A DNA stretch of 64,000 bases from Cherax quadricarinatus (GCF_038502225.1 NC_091341.1:5446525-5510524); one strand, 5' to 3'. Shown: positions 1 to 10,550, numbered from the stretch's first letter. Made by a program: numbers and translations. The notes: generated by a model from the letters alone, not told the origin.

Positions 1-300
1 ACCTCCTACTCCTCTTCCTCTCTTCCCCACCTCCTTCTATTCTTCCTGTCTTCCCCACCTCCTGCTCCTCTTCCTCTCCTCCCCACCTCCTGCTCTTCTC
101 CCTCTCTTCCCCACCTCCTGCTCTTCTTCCTCTCTTCTCCACCTCCTTTTTCTCTTCCTCTCTCCCCACTTCCTTCTCCTCTTCCTCTCTCCCCCATCTC
201 CTTCTCCTCTTCCTCTCTTCCCCACCCCTTCTCCTCTTCCTCTCTTCCCCACCCTTTCTCCTCTTCCTCTCTTCCCCACCTCGTCTTCCAGTGCCCCTCC
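1..300. repeat. CT-rich imperfect minisatellite, about 27-bp period
   Basis: Pyrimidine-only DNA in which a CTTCCCCACCTCCT-type motif recurs about every 27-28 bases, roughly 11 times. Both strands translate to low-complexity Glu/Arg/Gly or Ser/Leu/Pro strings, so the open frames here are not genes. Confidence 0.8.
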
Positions 301-463
301 TTCCTCCTACTCTCCACTACGCCTGCCTCGCCACTCTTGTTTTTTTGCTTGTTTGGACGCCACTTGAAGTGTAGAAAAGAACTAGTTTGCATATCATTAA
401 GCATCCACGTGCTTATAAGAAACAGGCAAGAAAGGGAGCGTTAAGTGGCTAATTCCTTTATGA

Positions 464-465
<2 letters not shown>

Positions 466-515
<50 letters not shown>

Positions 516-532
516 CTCTCTCTCTCCCTCTC
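466..532. repeat. (CT)n microsatellite
   Basis: About 33 CT dinucleotides with two interruptions. The Arg-Glu-rich open frame across it on the minus strand is a product of the repeat. Confidence 0.95.
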
Positions 533-639
533 TTTTAATCCTCATTAAGAAGACAATGACGCCAGATCGTCGTAAATCATAAGAAAAAAAGTCAATGAAA
601 TTCTTCACACAAGAATAGCAACATTCTTGACGCCAGAAC

Positions 640-1232
640 AAGGTTCTTTGAGCAGGGAAAGCAAAGTTCTTCATGTAGGCTCAGCCAGGTTCTTTACTGA
701 AGGACAGGCAGGTATTTTATGTAAGAACTTGCGTTATTTGCTTTAGGACATTCTGGTTATGTAAGAACTGTCACGTTATTTATGTAAGAACTGTCACGTT
801 ATTTATGTAAGAACTGTCACATTATTTATGTAAGAACTGTCACGTTATTTATGTAAGAACTGTCACATTATTTATGTAAGAACTGTCACGTTATTTATGT
901 AAGAACTGTCACGTTAATTATGTAAGAACTGTCACGTTAATTATGTAAGAACTGTCACGTTATGTAAGAACTGCCATGTTATTTATGGAAATAGACTCAG
1001 GTTGTTTGACAAGAACATCGAGGTTATTTACACAAGAACGATAAAACATCTTCAGGCAAGAACTGCTGCGTTCTTCATGCAGAACTTATATGTTCCTTGC
1101 ACAAGAACAGAATAGTTTCTCGGGCATAAACAACCAAGTTCTTCACTCAAGAACAGTTAGACTCTTTGCAGAACAAAGAAGTTCTTCAAGCAAAAACAGA
1201 CAGGCTTTAATAACCTGGAAAGTAGGCAGGTT
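640..1232. repeat. Minisatellite with homogenised 23-bp core (about 757-985)
   Basis: The core is about ten near-identical 23-bp units containing GTAAGAACTGTCAC, spaced exactly 23 bases apart (for example at 761, 784 and 807). On both sides lie diverged copies of a related AAGAACA/GTTCTTCA motif with irregular spacing. The layout is that of an old minisatellite re-expanded in its middle. No coding potential is seen. Confidence 0.85.
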
Positions 1233-1580
1233 CCATCAGGCTAGAAGCAATTGGGCACCATCAGGCTAACAGTAGCCAGGCACCATCAGGCTAACAGCAG
1301 CCAGGCACCATCAGGCTAGCAGCAGTCAGGCACCGTCAGGCTAGCAGCAGCCAGGCACCATCAGGCTAGCAGCAGTCAGGCACCGTCAGGCTAGCAGCAG
1401 TCAGATACCGTCAGGCTAGCAGCAGTCAGACACCGTCAGGCTAGCAGCAGTCAGGCACCATCAGGCTAGCAGCAGTCAGGCACCGTCAGGCTAGCAGCAG
1501 TCAGACACCGTCAGGCTAGCAGCAGCCAGGCACCATCAGGCTAGCAGCAGCCAGGCATCATCAGGCTGGCAGAAGCCGGT
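1233..1580. repeat. 25-bp minisatellite
   Basis: About 13 copies of a 25-bp unit containing GGCTAGCAGCAGTCAGGCAC. Variants (CACCATC or CACCGTC; CAGTC or CAGCC) are intermixed and the edges are more diverged. Confidence 0.9.
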
Positions 1581-2305
1581 AATACTCTCACAAAAATACG
1601 TGGCTCAGAGAAATAAAACTCTCGGAGAGTCGATACTTAGCGACTGAAGAGCCTGGCAGTATCGACAGTAGGTGAGGGAGAAGAAGAAATGAGGGAGAAG
1701 TGAAGGAGAGGTGAATGGGTGGAGTGGAGAGAACCTGATAATGAGAAAAAGATGAGGGCGTGAGACAGTAAAAGTGAGGGAGATAGGAATGTGAGGATGA
1801 TGAGGGAGTGAGGAAGATTGAAGGTGAAGTAGACGAAGTGGAGAAAGAGGGCGATGGAGGAAGAGCGAATGGAGGAATAGAGAGGGAAGTAGGAGAGAAT
1901 GTGAAATAGGTGAAAAGTGATGGAGATTCAGTGAAGCATTTCTTCGTGAAAGCAAAAGCCAGGACAAATTTATCTACCCAGAGTGTAGGAGTCCCAAGTG
2001 GTACTCTTGTGAGTCCATCTCCGGCGTAGATACCACTGTGCCAGAGTACGAGGGTAGACATGTGCTTTCCATCTCCAGTACCAATACACTATGCCAGAAA
2101 GTGTGAATGAAGACCTGATAAATATTTTTGATCCCATCCCAGAAACATATAGAATACCACCCTGCCAGTGTGAGGGGGAGACCCATTAAATATATTTGAG
2201 TCCATCTTGGCCAAGTACCGGTACTTCCACGCCATTGTGTGTGCGTGAGGGATTTATGTCACTTAAGTCTGATTCCATTCCCAGCATCGTTAACTCTAAA
2301 CCAGT
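1581..2305. other. No gene seen; GA-rich stretch then weak degenerate repeats
   Basis: From 1,660 to 1,930 the plus strand is purine-rich (GAGGGAGA-type). From about 1,960 to 2,240 a loose motif (GCCAGAGT or GCCAGTGTGAGGG followed by GATCCCATC or GTCCATC) recurs about four times at roughly 70-bp spacing, too diverged to define a unit. Open frames of up to 157 codons on the minus strand are Ser/Leu/Pro low complexity. Confidence 0.5.
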
Positions 2306-2490
2306 GTGTGAAAGATCGTTATCATTTATATAAGGAGAAGCACTGCAACTGTAGAGCTCACACAGCTCCTGGGTAAATGGGAAGGAACAAGATTCGAGCC
2401 GTGGACAGGGAGGTCAAGTATAATTCCTTGGATGAAGAGGTTCTCACTAGCACGGAAAAACCTCCCGTGAGGGAAGAGTGAGAAGTGTGA
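2306..2490 (+). repeat. Interspersed repeat family A (SINE-like), diverged copy
   Basis: It shares with copies near 9,725, 50,310, 54,720 and 59,340 the order CACAGCTCCTGGG, a GAT-CGAGC or GATCCAA block, CCTTGGATGAAGAG and CCTCCCGTGAGGG. The best copy, at 50,310-50,478, reads GCGCTAAACCC, TACAGCGCCTGGGG, AATCAAGAGCCCCTCACC and GGAACCTTCCTTGAG. No polymerase III boxes could be fixed with confidence, so the family is unclassified. Confidence 0.55.
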
Positions 2491-2629
2491 ACCATCATAT
2501 ATAAGAGTGTATCTAGGTAAGATTGTATCTTCAACACCTATCGGCTGCACGTGGATCATTAAGGCTGTAGTTCACCTGTGCAGAAGCCATCAAGAACAGT
2601 TCAGATTCAAAGACAGGAATACAAGCAAA
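2491..2629. other. No recognisable feature
   Basis: Short non-repetitive stretch between two interspersed repeats. No credible open frame. Confidence 0.4.
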
Positions 2630-2790
2630 ACAGCAGTGTTTATACACATAGATATACCTTTCAGTGTATACACAAATAACTCGCACATAGCAGAGAGGAG
2701 TTTACGACGATGTTTCGGTCCGACCTGAACCATTTGCAAAGTCACACTAACGAAAAGGAACGAACGAACGAACGAAAGTTCAGGTAAGAT
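2630..2790 (-). mobile_element. Penelope-type terminal repeat fragment, family C
   Basis: Read on the minus strand it gives AGTGTGACTTTGCAAATGG, a stem-forming block, then CGAAACATCGTCGTAAAC and CTATGTGCGAGTTATTTGTG. The same modules occur at 7,437-7,540 on the plus strand and, in part, at 56,950-56,985. The stem followed by CGAAAC resembles the terminal modules next to the GIY-YIG fragment at 33.1-34.3 kb. The stem arm here is mutated (TTCAGGTCGGACC). Confidence 0.6.
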
Positions 2791-3097
2791 CCCAAATGGG
2801 ATGAGCAGGGAAGACGGGACAGACGAAGAATAGTGCTGGAGAAGAGTGTTCTTAGTCGTAGAAAATAAGCCAGGGCTTAACCCAGCAGCGAAGGCGATCG
2901 TGGGACAGATATTGAGAAGAGAAATTCAGGCTCTTCTGTTAGGACTCCAGTGGGGTGAGCGAGGAGGAAGGGACATGCGACGTTTAGGGCTAGAGAGGAG
3001 TGTAGAACTGGGCCATGTCTTTACCCAAAAATGCTAAGGCAAACGTGGGTCAGAGAATGGTACCTGTCATAGAAGGTACCTGTCAGCGGATCCAAGG
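2791..3097. other. No gene seen
   Basis: Purine-leaning DNA with a short (GAAC)n run at about 2,758-2,778 just before it. This may be the 3' untranslated part of the minus-strand LINE that follows. No poly(A) or simple-repeat tail of that LINE could be placed. Confidence 0.4.
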
Positions 3098-5830
3098 TTA
3101 TTTGTAAGTAGGGTTAGGAGCAGGATCATGCAAGGAGTAGAAAAGGTTGTGTTGGTTTGTGGGTCTGCGAATGTCTTCGTCAAGGAGAGAGGTCCAGTAG
3201 TCATGTCGTGTCTCAAGTTTGTCTATCTGTCTGTCACTGAGCCTCTTCCAGTACAGATTCAGCGCAGGGATGTCTAACTGGGCATGGAGAGACTCGCTTG
3301 TGGCGAACTCCTCCCATCTGACATCAAGCACCCAGCGCAGCGCCTTGTTCTGGACACGCTGTAGTTTAAGTAAGTTTGTTTTTGCTGCAAGAGAGAGGGC
3401 TAGAGGAGAGTAAGTTATCAGAGGACGTATTAGGGATTTGTAGAGGTATAGTTTGGTGCGTTGAGAGGCATGTTTCAGCTTGTAGAGGCCCGCAAGGGCC
3501 TTACTAGCTATTGCATGCCTTGAGTGAATGTGTCCGTGTAAACGAAGAAGGTAGTCAAGATTAACGCCAAGGACAGTGACAGATTGTGTGATAGGGAAGT
3601 AAGTGCGGGTGTCAGCTGTTCTGAGTTCGACAGGTAATGGAGGATCACGTTTCCTGTAGTTAAAATATGTAATGCTGGATTTAGCTGCATTGGTTTTGAT
3701 CCTCCATTTTTGTTCCCAGATGGCTATCCTGTCGACCTCATTTTGTGTTTTGTGTGTGAGTGTATCTATATTGGCATGAGTGATAAGTTGTGTAATGTCG
3801 TCTGCATAGGCTAGTGTGATGGAGTTGTGGTATACAGGTGTTGGAATGTCGTTAGTGTATAAAATGTAGAGAGTAGGGGAGAGGACAGATCCCTGGGGTA
3901 CTCCGGCTTTTAGTGTGAAGTAGTCAGAGTAACAGCCTTGGAATTTGATTCTCATGGTACGGCCGTCTAGGAAGTTGCAGAGGAGTTTACGAGTAGTGAG
4001 AGGCAGGTTAAAGTTAGTGCAGAGTTTGTACTTGAGCCCTTGGTGCCAGACAGTGTCAAAGGCCTTTTCAACGTCTTTTGCAACCAGGGCTGTCCTGTTT
4101 CTTTGTTTTGTGTTGATGTGGATGTAGTTGAGAATGATGTTAATGGCATCCTGTGTGGATCTGTGTGTTCTGAAGCCAAACTGGCCATCAGAAAGTAGAG
4201 AATTGTGTTCCAGGTATCTGCGAAGGCGATGATTGATGAGTTTTTCAAAGAGTTTTCCTAAAGTTTCGAGGAGGCTGATAGGGCGATAGTTTCTAGGGTC
4301 AGAGTGGTCTTTATTGGGTTTAGGAAGGAGGATAGCAGTAGCAGCTTTGAAGAGGGAAGGGAAGTATCCAGAGGCAAGGGAGGCATTGAGGAGGTTTGTG
4401 TAGGCAGTAATGATAGAGTCAGGAAGGTGTTTCAGGATAATATGGTTTAGGCCAGAAGCACCAGGAGCCTTGGGAGGAAGGTGTCTGAGGAGAGTTTTAA
4501 TGTCTGTGTTGGTGAAAGGAGTGTCGAGTTCTTGGGAGGAGGTAAGAGAGTCTAGATGTATGTGGCTGTCTGGTGTTGTTTCTTGTGTGTGTGCAGTGTT
4601 CCAGTGTTCTATGTTCTGAATGTGTTGAATAACGTTAGGGTGAGGTGGGTGAGCGTGGAAGATGTTCTCCCAGATGTGTTTGAAGATATTGGCAGCAGCC
4701 TGCGGGTCTGAGATGTGTGTGTTGTTGTGGGTGATGTGTTTGAATTTGTTGGTGGGAGTTGTGCCTCTGATTTTTTTTATAAAGTTCCAGAAGGCTTTAG
4801 TGTTTTTAATACGCTGCTTGTCTGCTTGTTGTATGAGTAGTGACCAGTGATTGTTGTGGTCTTGGTCTAGGCTGCGTAAAATATCGTTTCTATGGTAAGT
4901 GAGATCTAATCGGACTTGATTAAATCTATGTGTGTTGTAGAGGAAGCGGTTGTGGTAGCAGATAGTCTTCTTGTTCTGAGTGACGGTTTGAAGGAATAAT
5001 GAGTGGTGTGAGTTTTCTTTGGTATTGCGATGTTGGCTGCTTGTGTAATGGTGTCCTGGATGAGATCAAGTTGAGTATCGATGTCAGAGATGGGTTTGTT
5101 GTTGTAGTCATAGGTGAGGTTAATATTGTCTGTGTGTTGTTTGAAAGCATCCCAGTCAGCGTTCTTGTAGGAGAAGGAAGGTGTGATTGGAATGAGGATA
5201 GGGTTGGAGGAGATGTGTAAGATGACTGGGATGTGATCAGAGCCTGTAATAGGGCCAGGTGAAATGTAGTGTTGAAATAGAGAGCTGGCTCGGTTTGCCA
5301 GAATGATGTCTGGTTTGCCTTGGCCCGTGTGGTTGTAGAAGGTATTGAAGTCTGGGCCAAGATGAATTAGGTGTTTATGGTTTGTGAAGTTGAGTAATTG
5401 GAGACCAAGTTGGTTGTTACTGGCGTGATGAAAGGCGGTGTGTTTGGCATTCATGTCAGCTAGTAGGTATGTTGGTGTGTTGGTGTAGTTGAAGACTAAG
5501 GAAAGGTCGTGTATGTTGAGAATAGTGTTTGGACAAGCATAGGTGGTGAAAAAGATAAAGGGGCCAAGGTGGGTGTGTATTCTGACTGCAAGACAGTGTT
5601 GGTGAAAAAAAGGGATTGGGAGAAATTCGTGTTTTATGTTGGAATTAACAAGGATGACAACCCCATCGTGGGGATCATAGGGGGACTGTAGTGCAGTATA
5701 ACCATAATGGCGGATGCGTTGAGGGGCTTTGAGGCAGGTACTGTTTAGCAAAACAATATCTGGCCTCTGCTTCAAGTAGCTCGGCCAGTAGGTGTCTAAT
5801 TGTAAAGTAAGAACGTACGTTGAACTGAAT
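3098..5830 (-). pseudogene. Jockey-superfamily LINE ORF2 (APE endonuclease + RT), frameshifted
   Basis: The protein of this class nicks DNA and reverse-transcribes its own RNA at the nick. The endonuclease part (about 5,775-5,000) shows LLADMNAKH in place of GDxN and GSDHIPV. The catalytic NET motif reads NST, so the Glu is lost. The RT part runs open without a stop from about 4,980 to 3,098: NYRPISLLETLGK, DVEKAFDTVW, GVPQGSVLSPTLYILY, YADD catalytic box (LAYADDITQL), then a C-terminal LHAQLDIPALNLYWKRL block as in Jockey relatives. Two single-base frame changes are inferred, one near 5,790 (FNVRSYFTIRHLLAE to KQRPDIVLL) and one near 4,990 between endonuclease and RT. Total length of about 910 codons is normal for the family. 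ORF1 lies immediately upstream on the same strand. The copy is probably dead but young. Confidence 0.85.
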
Positions 5831-5834
5831 CACC

Positions 5835-7236
5835 TTAAACGTGATTTAATGGTTTCGTCATAGCAAAGTTAATGTCGGGGGAGGAGTTTGGATTAAAGCC
5901 CTTGATAGTGGTGCCATCAGTGGATGTGTGTTTGTAGGTGCTACGGACCCGTTTCCTGGAAGGGGAGGAAGAGATGGATCTGTTTTTATGTTCTTTGGTC
6001 TCTCTGTCAGAAGTTGGGGCAGGTTTAGGTTTGAGTGGATTTTGTCTGGAGGAGGTGGAGTTGGACCTGGATGAAGTTTTGGTTGTGGTGGAGGAGTGGG
6101 CAAAGGTGGATGCAGAGGAAGTGGAAGCTTTGGTAGGGGATAAGGAAGTGGAAGCTATGGTAAGGGATGAGGAAGTGGAAGCTATGGTAAGGGATGAGGA
6201 AGTGGAAGCATTGGAAGGGGATGAGGAAGTGGGGGGAGGGGTGGTCGTAGCAGCAGCAGTAGGGGTGGAAATAAATGGTATAAAATACCGGTATAAACAC
6301 AAATGCAGTCGTAGCGCCCACACAGTGGGCTTTTTCAAGCAGTACTTGAAAAAGGGTGGGCGAAACGTAGTCAATAAAGGATCACATTATACTGCATTTG
6401 TGTTTATATTGCCAGCAGTAGGGGTGTTGGTGGGAGGTGTGGAAGTAGTGAAGAGGGGTACGGGAGTAGGAAAGCTGATTGGAGTAGGAAGTGGGGGGGG
6501 TGGGAGAGAGGGAGGAGGGAGAGGTTGTAGTAGGCTTAGAAGAGAAGCAGGAAGGAGGGATAATTAAGGAGGGAAGATTGTTAGCAGACAAGATTAGGTT
6601 AAGGACATGTGAGTAGTCTGATTGGTAAGCTTGTGAGATTACCATCGCAGAGTGGGCAGCAGTGGCGAGTTGACAGTTAGTTTTGTAGTCTAGTGTGGGT
6701 GTAGGTGTAGAAGGAGAAGTGCTTGTAGTCTGAGTGTTGGTGTTTGATGTGTGTAGTGTAGAAGAGGTAGACCAAGTGCGTGGGGTGGCCCAGGCATTCG
6801 GGGTAGGGGAGGGAGGTATGAAAGGGGAGGGAGGTGCTGGGGAGGGAGGTGCAGGGAAGGGGTTGGGGAGGGAGGGAGGTTGGCTGGCTCTGAGGGTGGA
6901 GAGAATGTCTTTTCTAGTAGGGCAGGAGTTTGCAACTGCAGTGTGTGACCCGCCGCAGTTAGAACATTTAAGGGGGAGGTTGCAAGTGTTCCAGAAGTGG
7001 CCAGTTGCTGAACATCTGGAGCAGGTTTGTGTGGAAGTGCATGAGATTTTGTCGTGGCCGAATTTGTAGCATTTCAGACATTGTGTGATGGGGTGGAAGT
7101 TCGGAGTGAAGAGAGAGTTTGGAGGAATGCGGATGGTCTTGGCAAGGATTCCTTGATTGAAGAGTGTAGAGGCGTCAGAAGGAGTTGAACAGCGTATTTT
7201 GAGGATGGTAGAGTTTTCAGGTCCGACTTGGACCAT
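5835..7236 (-). pseudogene. LINE ORF1 (gag-like, three CCHC zinc knuckles), interrupted
   Basis: ORF1 proteins of Jockey-type LINEs bind the element RNA. Three knuckles follow one another: CLKCYKFGHDKISC, CSRCSATGHFWNTC and CSNCGGSHTAVANSC. After them comes a long Pro/Ser/Thr-rich low-complexity tail ending with a basic KRVRS stretch. The frame is split by the 145-bp fold-back insertion at 6,268-6,412, and the parts on either side lie in different frames, so there is also a frame change. The apparent start (MVQVGPENSTILK) is suspect: its first codons lie in a GGTCC-stem repeat shared with the neighbouring palindrome, so the true N-terminus is probably missing and the LINE 5'-truncated or joined there. 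Confidence 0.8.
6268..6412. mobile_element. 145-bp fold-back element (family E) with 14-bp target-site duplication
   Basis: The 14-mer CAGCAGTAGGGGTG lies directly on both sides (6,254-6,267 and 6,413-6,426). The insert has subterminal inverted repeats: TATAAACACAAATGCAGT near the left end and ACTGCATTTGTGTTTATA near the right end. Inside are an ACAGTGGGC and GGTGGGC pair, a strong hairpin (CTTTTTCAAG, loop CAGTA, CTTGAAAAAG), then GCGAAACG and CAATAAAGGAT. The order stem, GAAACG, AATAAA, TTGTGT is the one seen in the Penelope-type termini elsewhere in the window. It disrupts the LINE ORF1. Confidence 0.8.
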
Positions 7237-7555
7237 TTACAAAGTCACACTAACGAAAAGGAGAGAAGGAGGGGTATATATAGGCAGGAGGTGGTGGTAG
7301 TAGTAGTAGTGGAGGTAGAAGGTAGTATTTGACTGGCTCCTCCTCCTCCTTACTACCTTCCCCACTACTACTTCCTTCTACCTCCACCACTACTACTACT
7401 ACCACCTCCTGCCTATATATACTCCCTCCTTCTCTCCTTTTCGTTAGTGTGACTTTGTAAATGGTCCAAGTCGGACCGAAACGTCGTCATAAACTTCTCT
7501 GTTCTATGTGCGGATTATTTGTGTATCGTTCCAGTCACGGTATTGTGCCTTTTTC
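7220..7555. mobile_element. Long palindrome with Penelope-type terminus (family C)
   Basis: Two arms of about 103 bp (7,220-7,322 and about 7,374-7,477) are near-perfect reverse complements around a spacer of about 50 bp. Each arm holds GGTCC-AAGTC-GGACC, AGTGTGACTTTG, CTTTTCGTTAG, TATATATA and a (TAC)n-like part. The right arm continues as GAAACGTCGTCATAAAC and CTATGTGCGGATTATTTGTG, matching the repeat at 2,630-2,790 in the opposite orientation. The left arm runs directly into the LINE ORF1. Confidence 0.7.
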
Positions 7556-7649
7556 TTTCATTCAGTGTATATATCCTAAAACTATATGTCTGCGAATCAG
7601 GTGAGCTTTCACGATGAACTTAGTGGAAATATACAGTAGATAAACAACA
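7556..7649. other. No recognisable feature
   Basis: Short unique-looking stretch before the 64-bp tandem repeat. Confidence 0.35.
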
Positions 7650-7920
7650 GAAACGAACTTAATCCGCAAATGGTGGGAACATGGCTAAGCTGAAAGAGAG
7701 AAAACTTAGCCCTAACGAGGAACGTAAACAGTAAGTTGTGGGAACATGGCTAAGCTGAAGGAAAGAAGCTTAACCCTAATGAGGAACGTAAACAGTAAGT
7801 GGTGGGAACATGACTAAGCTGAAGGAAAGAAGCTTAACCCTAACGAGGAACTTAAACCGCAGGTGGTGGGAACATGGCTAAGCTGTGGAAAAGGAGCTAA
7901 ACCCAAGCGAGGAACGACCG
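7650..7920. repeat. 64-bp tandem repeat, about 4 copies
   Basis: GTGGGAACATGGCTAAGCTG recurs at about 7,673, 7,738, 7,802 and 7,866, each followed by a CTTAACCCTAACGAGGAACG-type block. The first and last copies are the most diverged. Confidence 0.85.
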
Positions 7921-8029
7921 TTACCACTTCAATGATGAGAATAAAAAATCAGTAGACAACCGGGAGAATGTAGTAGCCACCGCCACCGTGTTAAATACGA
8001 AGGTGAATGAAAAACGTGAAATACACAGA

Positions 8030-8275
8030 TATCCCGCAGATAAACAGAGAAACAGGCAGATAGGACGGCAGACAAGCAGAGAAACGGAAAGACAGACAGG
8101 GTGACAGGTAGTCAAGTAGGCAAGAAGGTAGGCAAATAAGCTGACAGACAGGCAAGCAATAGCAGTAGACATGCAGGCCAACAGGTAGAGAACCAAACAG
8201 GTAGGTAAGTAGAGAAGCAGACTAACGGGTAAGCATGCATACATGCAGGCAGACAGGCAGGCAGGCACTGAGGTA
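8030..8275. repeat. Degenerate GGCA/GACA tetranucleotide tract
   Basis: An irregular series of AGGCAG, AGACAG and AGGTAG motifs, an old tetranucleotide repeat. The Cys/Leu-rich open frames across it on the minus strand come from the repeat. Confidence 0.7.
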
Positions 8276-8539
8276 TGTAGAAAGGTCTTCCTTTCCGCTT
8301 TCTCACAGAAACGCATTTTAAGTGATTAGACGTGGCTGGATGCCAGCACACAATGGTGCATCCCGGAGCAGTACGACTCCTTACCATACGACCTTCCTTC
8401 ACTCGCGCCCACCACCTGACTTTCCTGACTACATCAAGGAGGTTGTAATCTCTCCTGAGTGCTAGCTCCACTTGGACAGATGAAGATCCCGGCGAGGGAA
8501 TACTGTGGTCAGCCTGCCTGATTCTTCCTTTCAAGGGAG
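8276..8539. other. No recognisable feature
   Basis: Non-repetitive by eye within this window. No credible gene. Confidence 0.35.
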
Positions 8540-9690
8540 TGTGTATACCTATTTGTGATTGAAGGGTGTCGAGTCTCAGCTCCTGGTTTGGCTCATGCTA
8601 CATTTTCTGATTCCTAGCCAGGTGGCCCACATGTATGGAGCTTGTCTTCATGACTTCGTCGTCAAGGTCGTTTCACATCCTGACCATCCTGAGGCTGAAG
8701 AAACACTTCCTAGCCTTCTTGTGACTCATCAGTATCTTTAACGTTCTACTGTGCCTCTGTTTACTCGTTTCCCACCTCTCGAATAGTCTATTTCCCTCTA
8801 ATTATGTCTCCCCAGGATTTTGTATCCCTTGATGTCAACAGGTTTAATTCCTCCAGTCTTTCTTTAACTGTGGTACTAATCTCATTGCAATCCTCGCGCT
8901 TTCTCCATGTATACTTTATCAGCTGAGGGTTTTTCGGTTGATGTGCTGCTCTGGTGATACACTAACCAGTATGTCCACCTCTAGGTCTTCCTCTGTCCCA
9001 TTAGTTTGTATACATTTTCTGGTTTTCTTTGCCCTTCCCCAGTTTCCCTAACCTTGCACCTGCTGGAGACGAATTTCAGTAGCTACCTGTCTGACCAATC
9101 CTACAGCATGTTCAGGTACTCTCGTTGCTTTTCCATGTATTCCTCAGTTTTTAGTCTCTTCATTAATTTTCTATCTGCAAAGTTACATCTGACTGTCTCC
9201 TCCTCATTCAGCAGAATGTAATTTTTGTGGAACCTCACTTACTATCTCTTCTTGGGCAATTGTTGTGCTTCTTTCCCATAAAGTTAGCTCTTTGACCGAC
9301 TACAGTACATTCCCTCTTATACCTGCTTGTTCTTCAAGGTTTTTGTTCCAGTCTCTTGAGAGCCATAGTGTAAAATGCCCGCATGCCTTCTTGCAGCCCA
9401 AAAATGTGCAATTCATTCATTTCTCTCTTTTTCTAATCATACTTCTTCCAAATTTACCGTAGAACTCCAGCAGGTTGGTAAGATTAGAATAGCCATTTCT
9501 AAACCAATGCTGGTTTTTGTTATTTAAGCTACTAATCTCTAGGCGTTCAGCATTCTCCTTCTAATTATCTTCTCTACTGAATTATATAATATGTCTGCCA
9601 GGGATACTGCCCTGTACTTTAGCGTATCGTGTCTCATCAAATATTGGTACGACATTTGCTCTCATCCAGATCTCTGACGATTGACCAGTA
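8540..9690 (-). pseudogene. LINE-2 relic, 3' half of RT ORF and tail (old copy)
   Basis: On the minus strand it matches, block by block, the better LINE-2 copies at 13-14 kb and 31-32 kb. The tail lies at 8,540-8,600 (CCAGGAGCTGAGACTCGAC, then ATCACAAATAGGTATAC). A GGGGAAGGGCAAAGA block corresponding to the KIGEGQ region lies near 9,035, and a LAGYIT-like region beyond it. The frame is heavily broken. It is much older than the other copies and lacks a CA tract at its end. Confidence 0.65.
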
Positions 9691-9724
9691 TCCATTGCTT
9701 TGTATCATTATTACATTTGCTGGA

Positions 9725-9878
9725 GAGTGTTGAACCTACAGGCGTTATACAGCATCTGGGGGAATGAGAAGTATACAGATTCGATCCAAGGAAACAGAAA
9801 TCAGGTGCGATTTCGTGGATTAAAACTCCCCCACTGGCATCAAGGAACCTTCTTTGAGGGGGTACCAATGTTTTGTAG
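9725..9878 (+). repeat. Interspersed repeat family A copy
   Basis: Contains GTTATACAGCATCTGGGGG, GATTCGATCCAAGG, a TGGATTAAAACTCCCCCAC block and CAAGGAACCTTC followed by TTTGAGGGGG, in the same order as the copy at 50,310-50,478. The Met-initiated open frames here do not resemble a protein family. Confidence 0.65.
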
Positions 9879-9899
9879 ATTATAGCTAGTGGTTCACAG

Positions 9900-10550
9900 A
9901 GTGAATAATGGCAGCCTCGTGCCTCACTAAATGAGAAGGATCTTAGGGAATGCATATTACTGAACACATCAGCCGAATACTCCCTGCAGATAAATGCTTG
10001 TCTGGCAAATCTAAAATTAGTTTTCAAGAATCTCGGCTTGGAGTCTTTCCCGACAGTATATTCGTCATATTTCTGGCAATCTTGATGTATGCGTGTTAAT
10101 ATGGAACCCCTATCTGGTCAAGTATGTCAAGAAACTGAAATCAGTGCAAAAGTTTGCAATAAGACTAGTCTCAGAGGAGAGGTGTCAGGTATGAGACGAG
10201 ACTGAAGGAGCTAGACGACGGATGGATCAGGAGTGACATGATAATGATGTACAGAATATTGAGAGGAATTGTAAAGGTGGACATGGTACGGCTGTTTAAG
10301 AGGCAGAAAACAGGAACACGAGGGCATAACTGAAAGTTAAAACCAAAGTCACGGGTATATTAGGAAATATTTATTCAGCCCCAGGGTGACTAAAACAGCA
10401 AAATGTTAGGGAAAGGATCAGTACACAGTTTTAACAACAGGTATTATGATAAGGCTCCCAAAACCAGGAGAATGTGGACCTAGTAGTGGCCAGTTGATAG
10501 GTGGGGCCAGGAGCTGGGAATTAACCCCTGGAACCACCGATAGTTAAGAA
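9900..10550 (+). pseudogene. LINE-2 relic, RT C-terminus and 3' tail (old copy)
   Basis: Diverged but collinear with the C-terminal part of LINE-2: GGAACCCCTATCTGGTCAAG (PVWNPHL region), AAGTTTGCAATAAGACTAGT (VQRFATRLV region), then GACATGATAATGATGTACA and a tail GGGGCCAGGAGCTGGGAAT. The left edge of the 3.76-kb tandem duplication (about 10,395) falls inside it. Confidence 0.65.

Noticed and set aside
5938..6567. 209-codon plus-strand frame, Glu/Val-rich
   Set aside because: Antisense shadow of the Ser/Pro/Thr-rich tail of the LINE ORF1 on the minus strand, running through the fold-back insertion.
8112..8534. 140-codon minus-strand frame rich in Cys and Leu
   Set aside because: Its second half is translated from a degenerate tetranucleotide repeat and the first half resembles no family.
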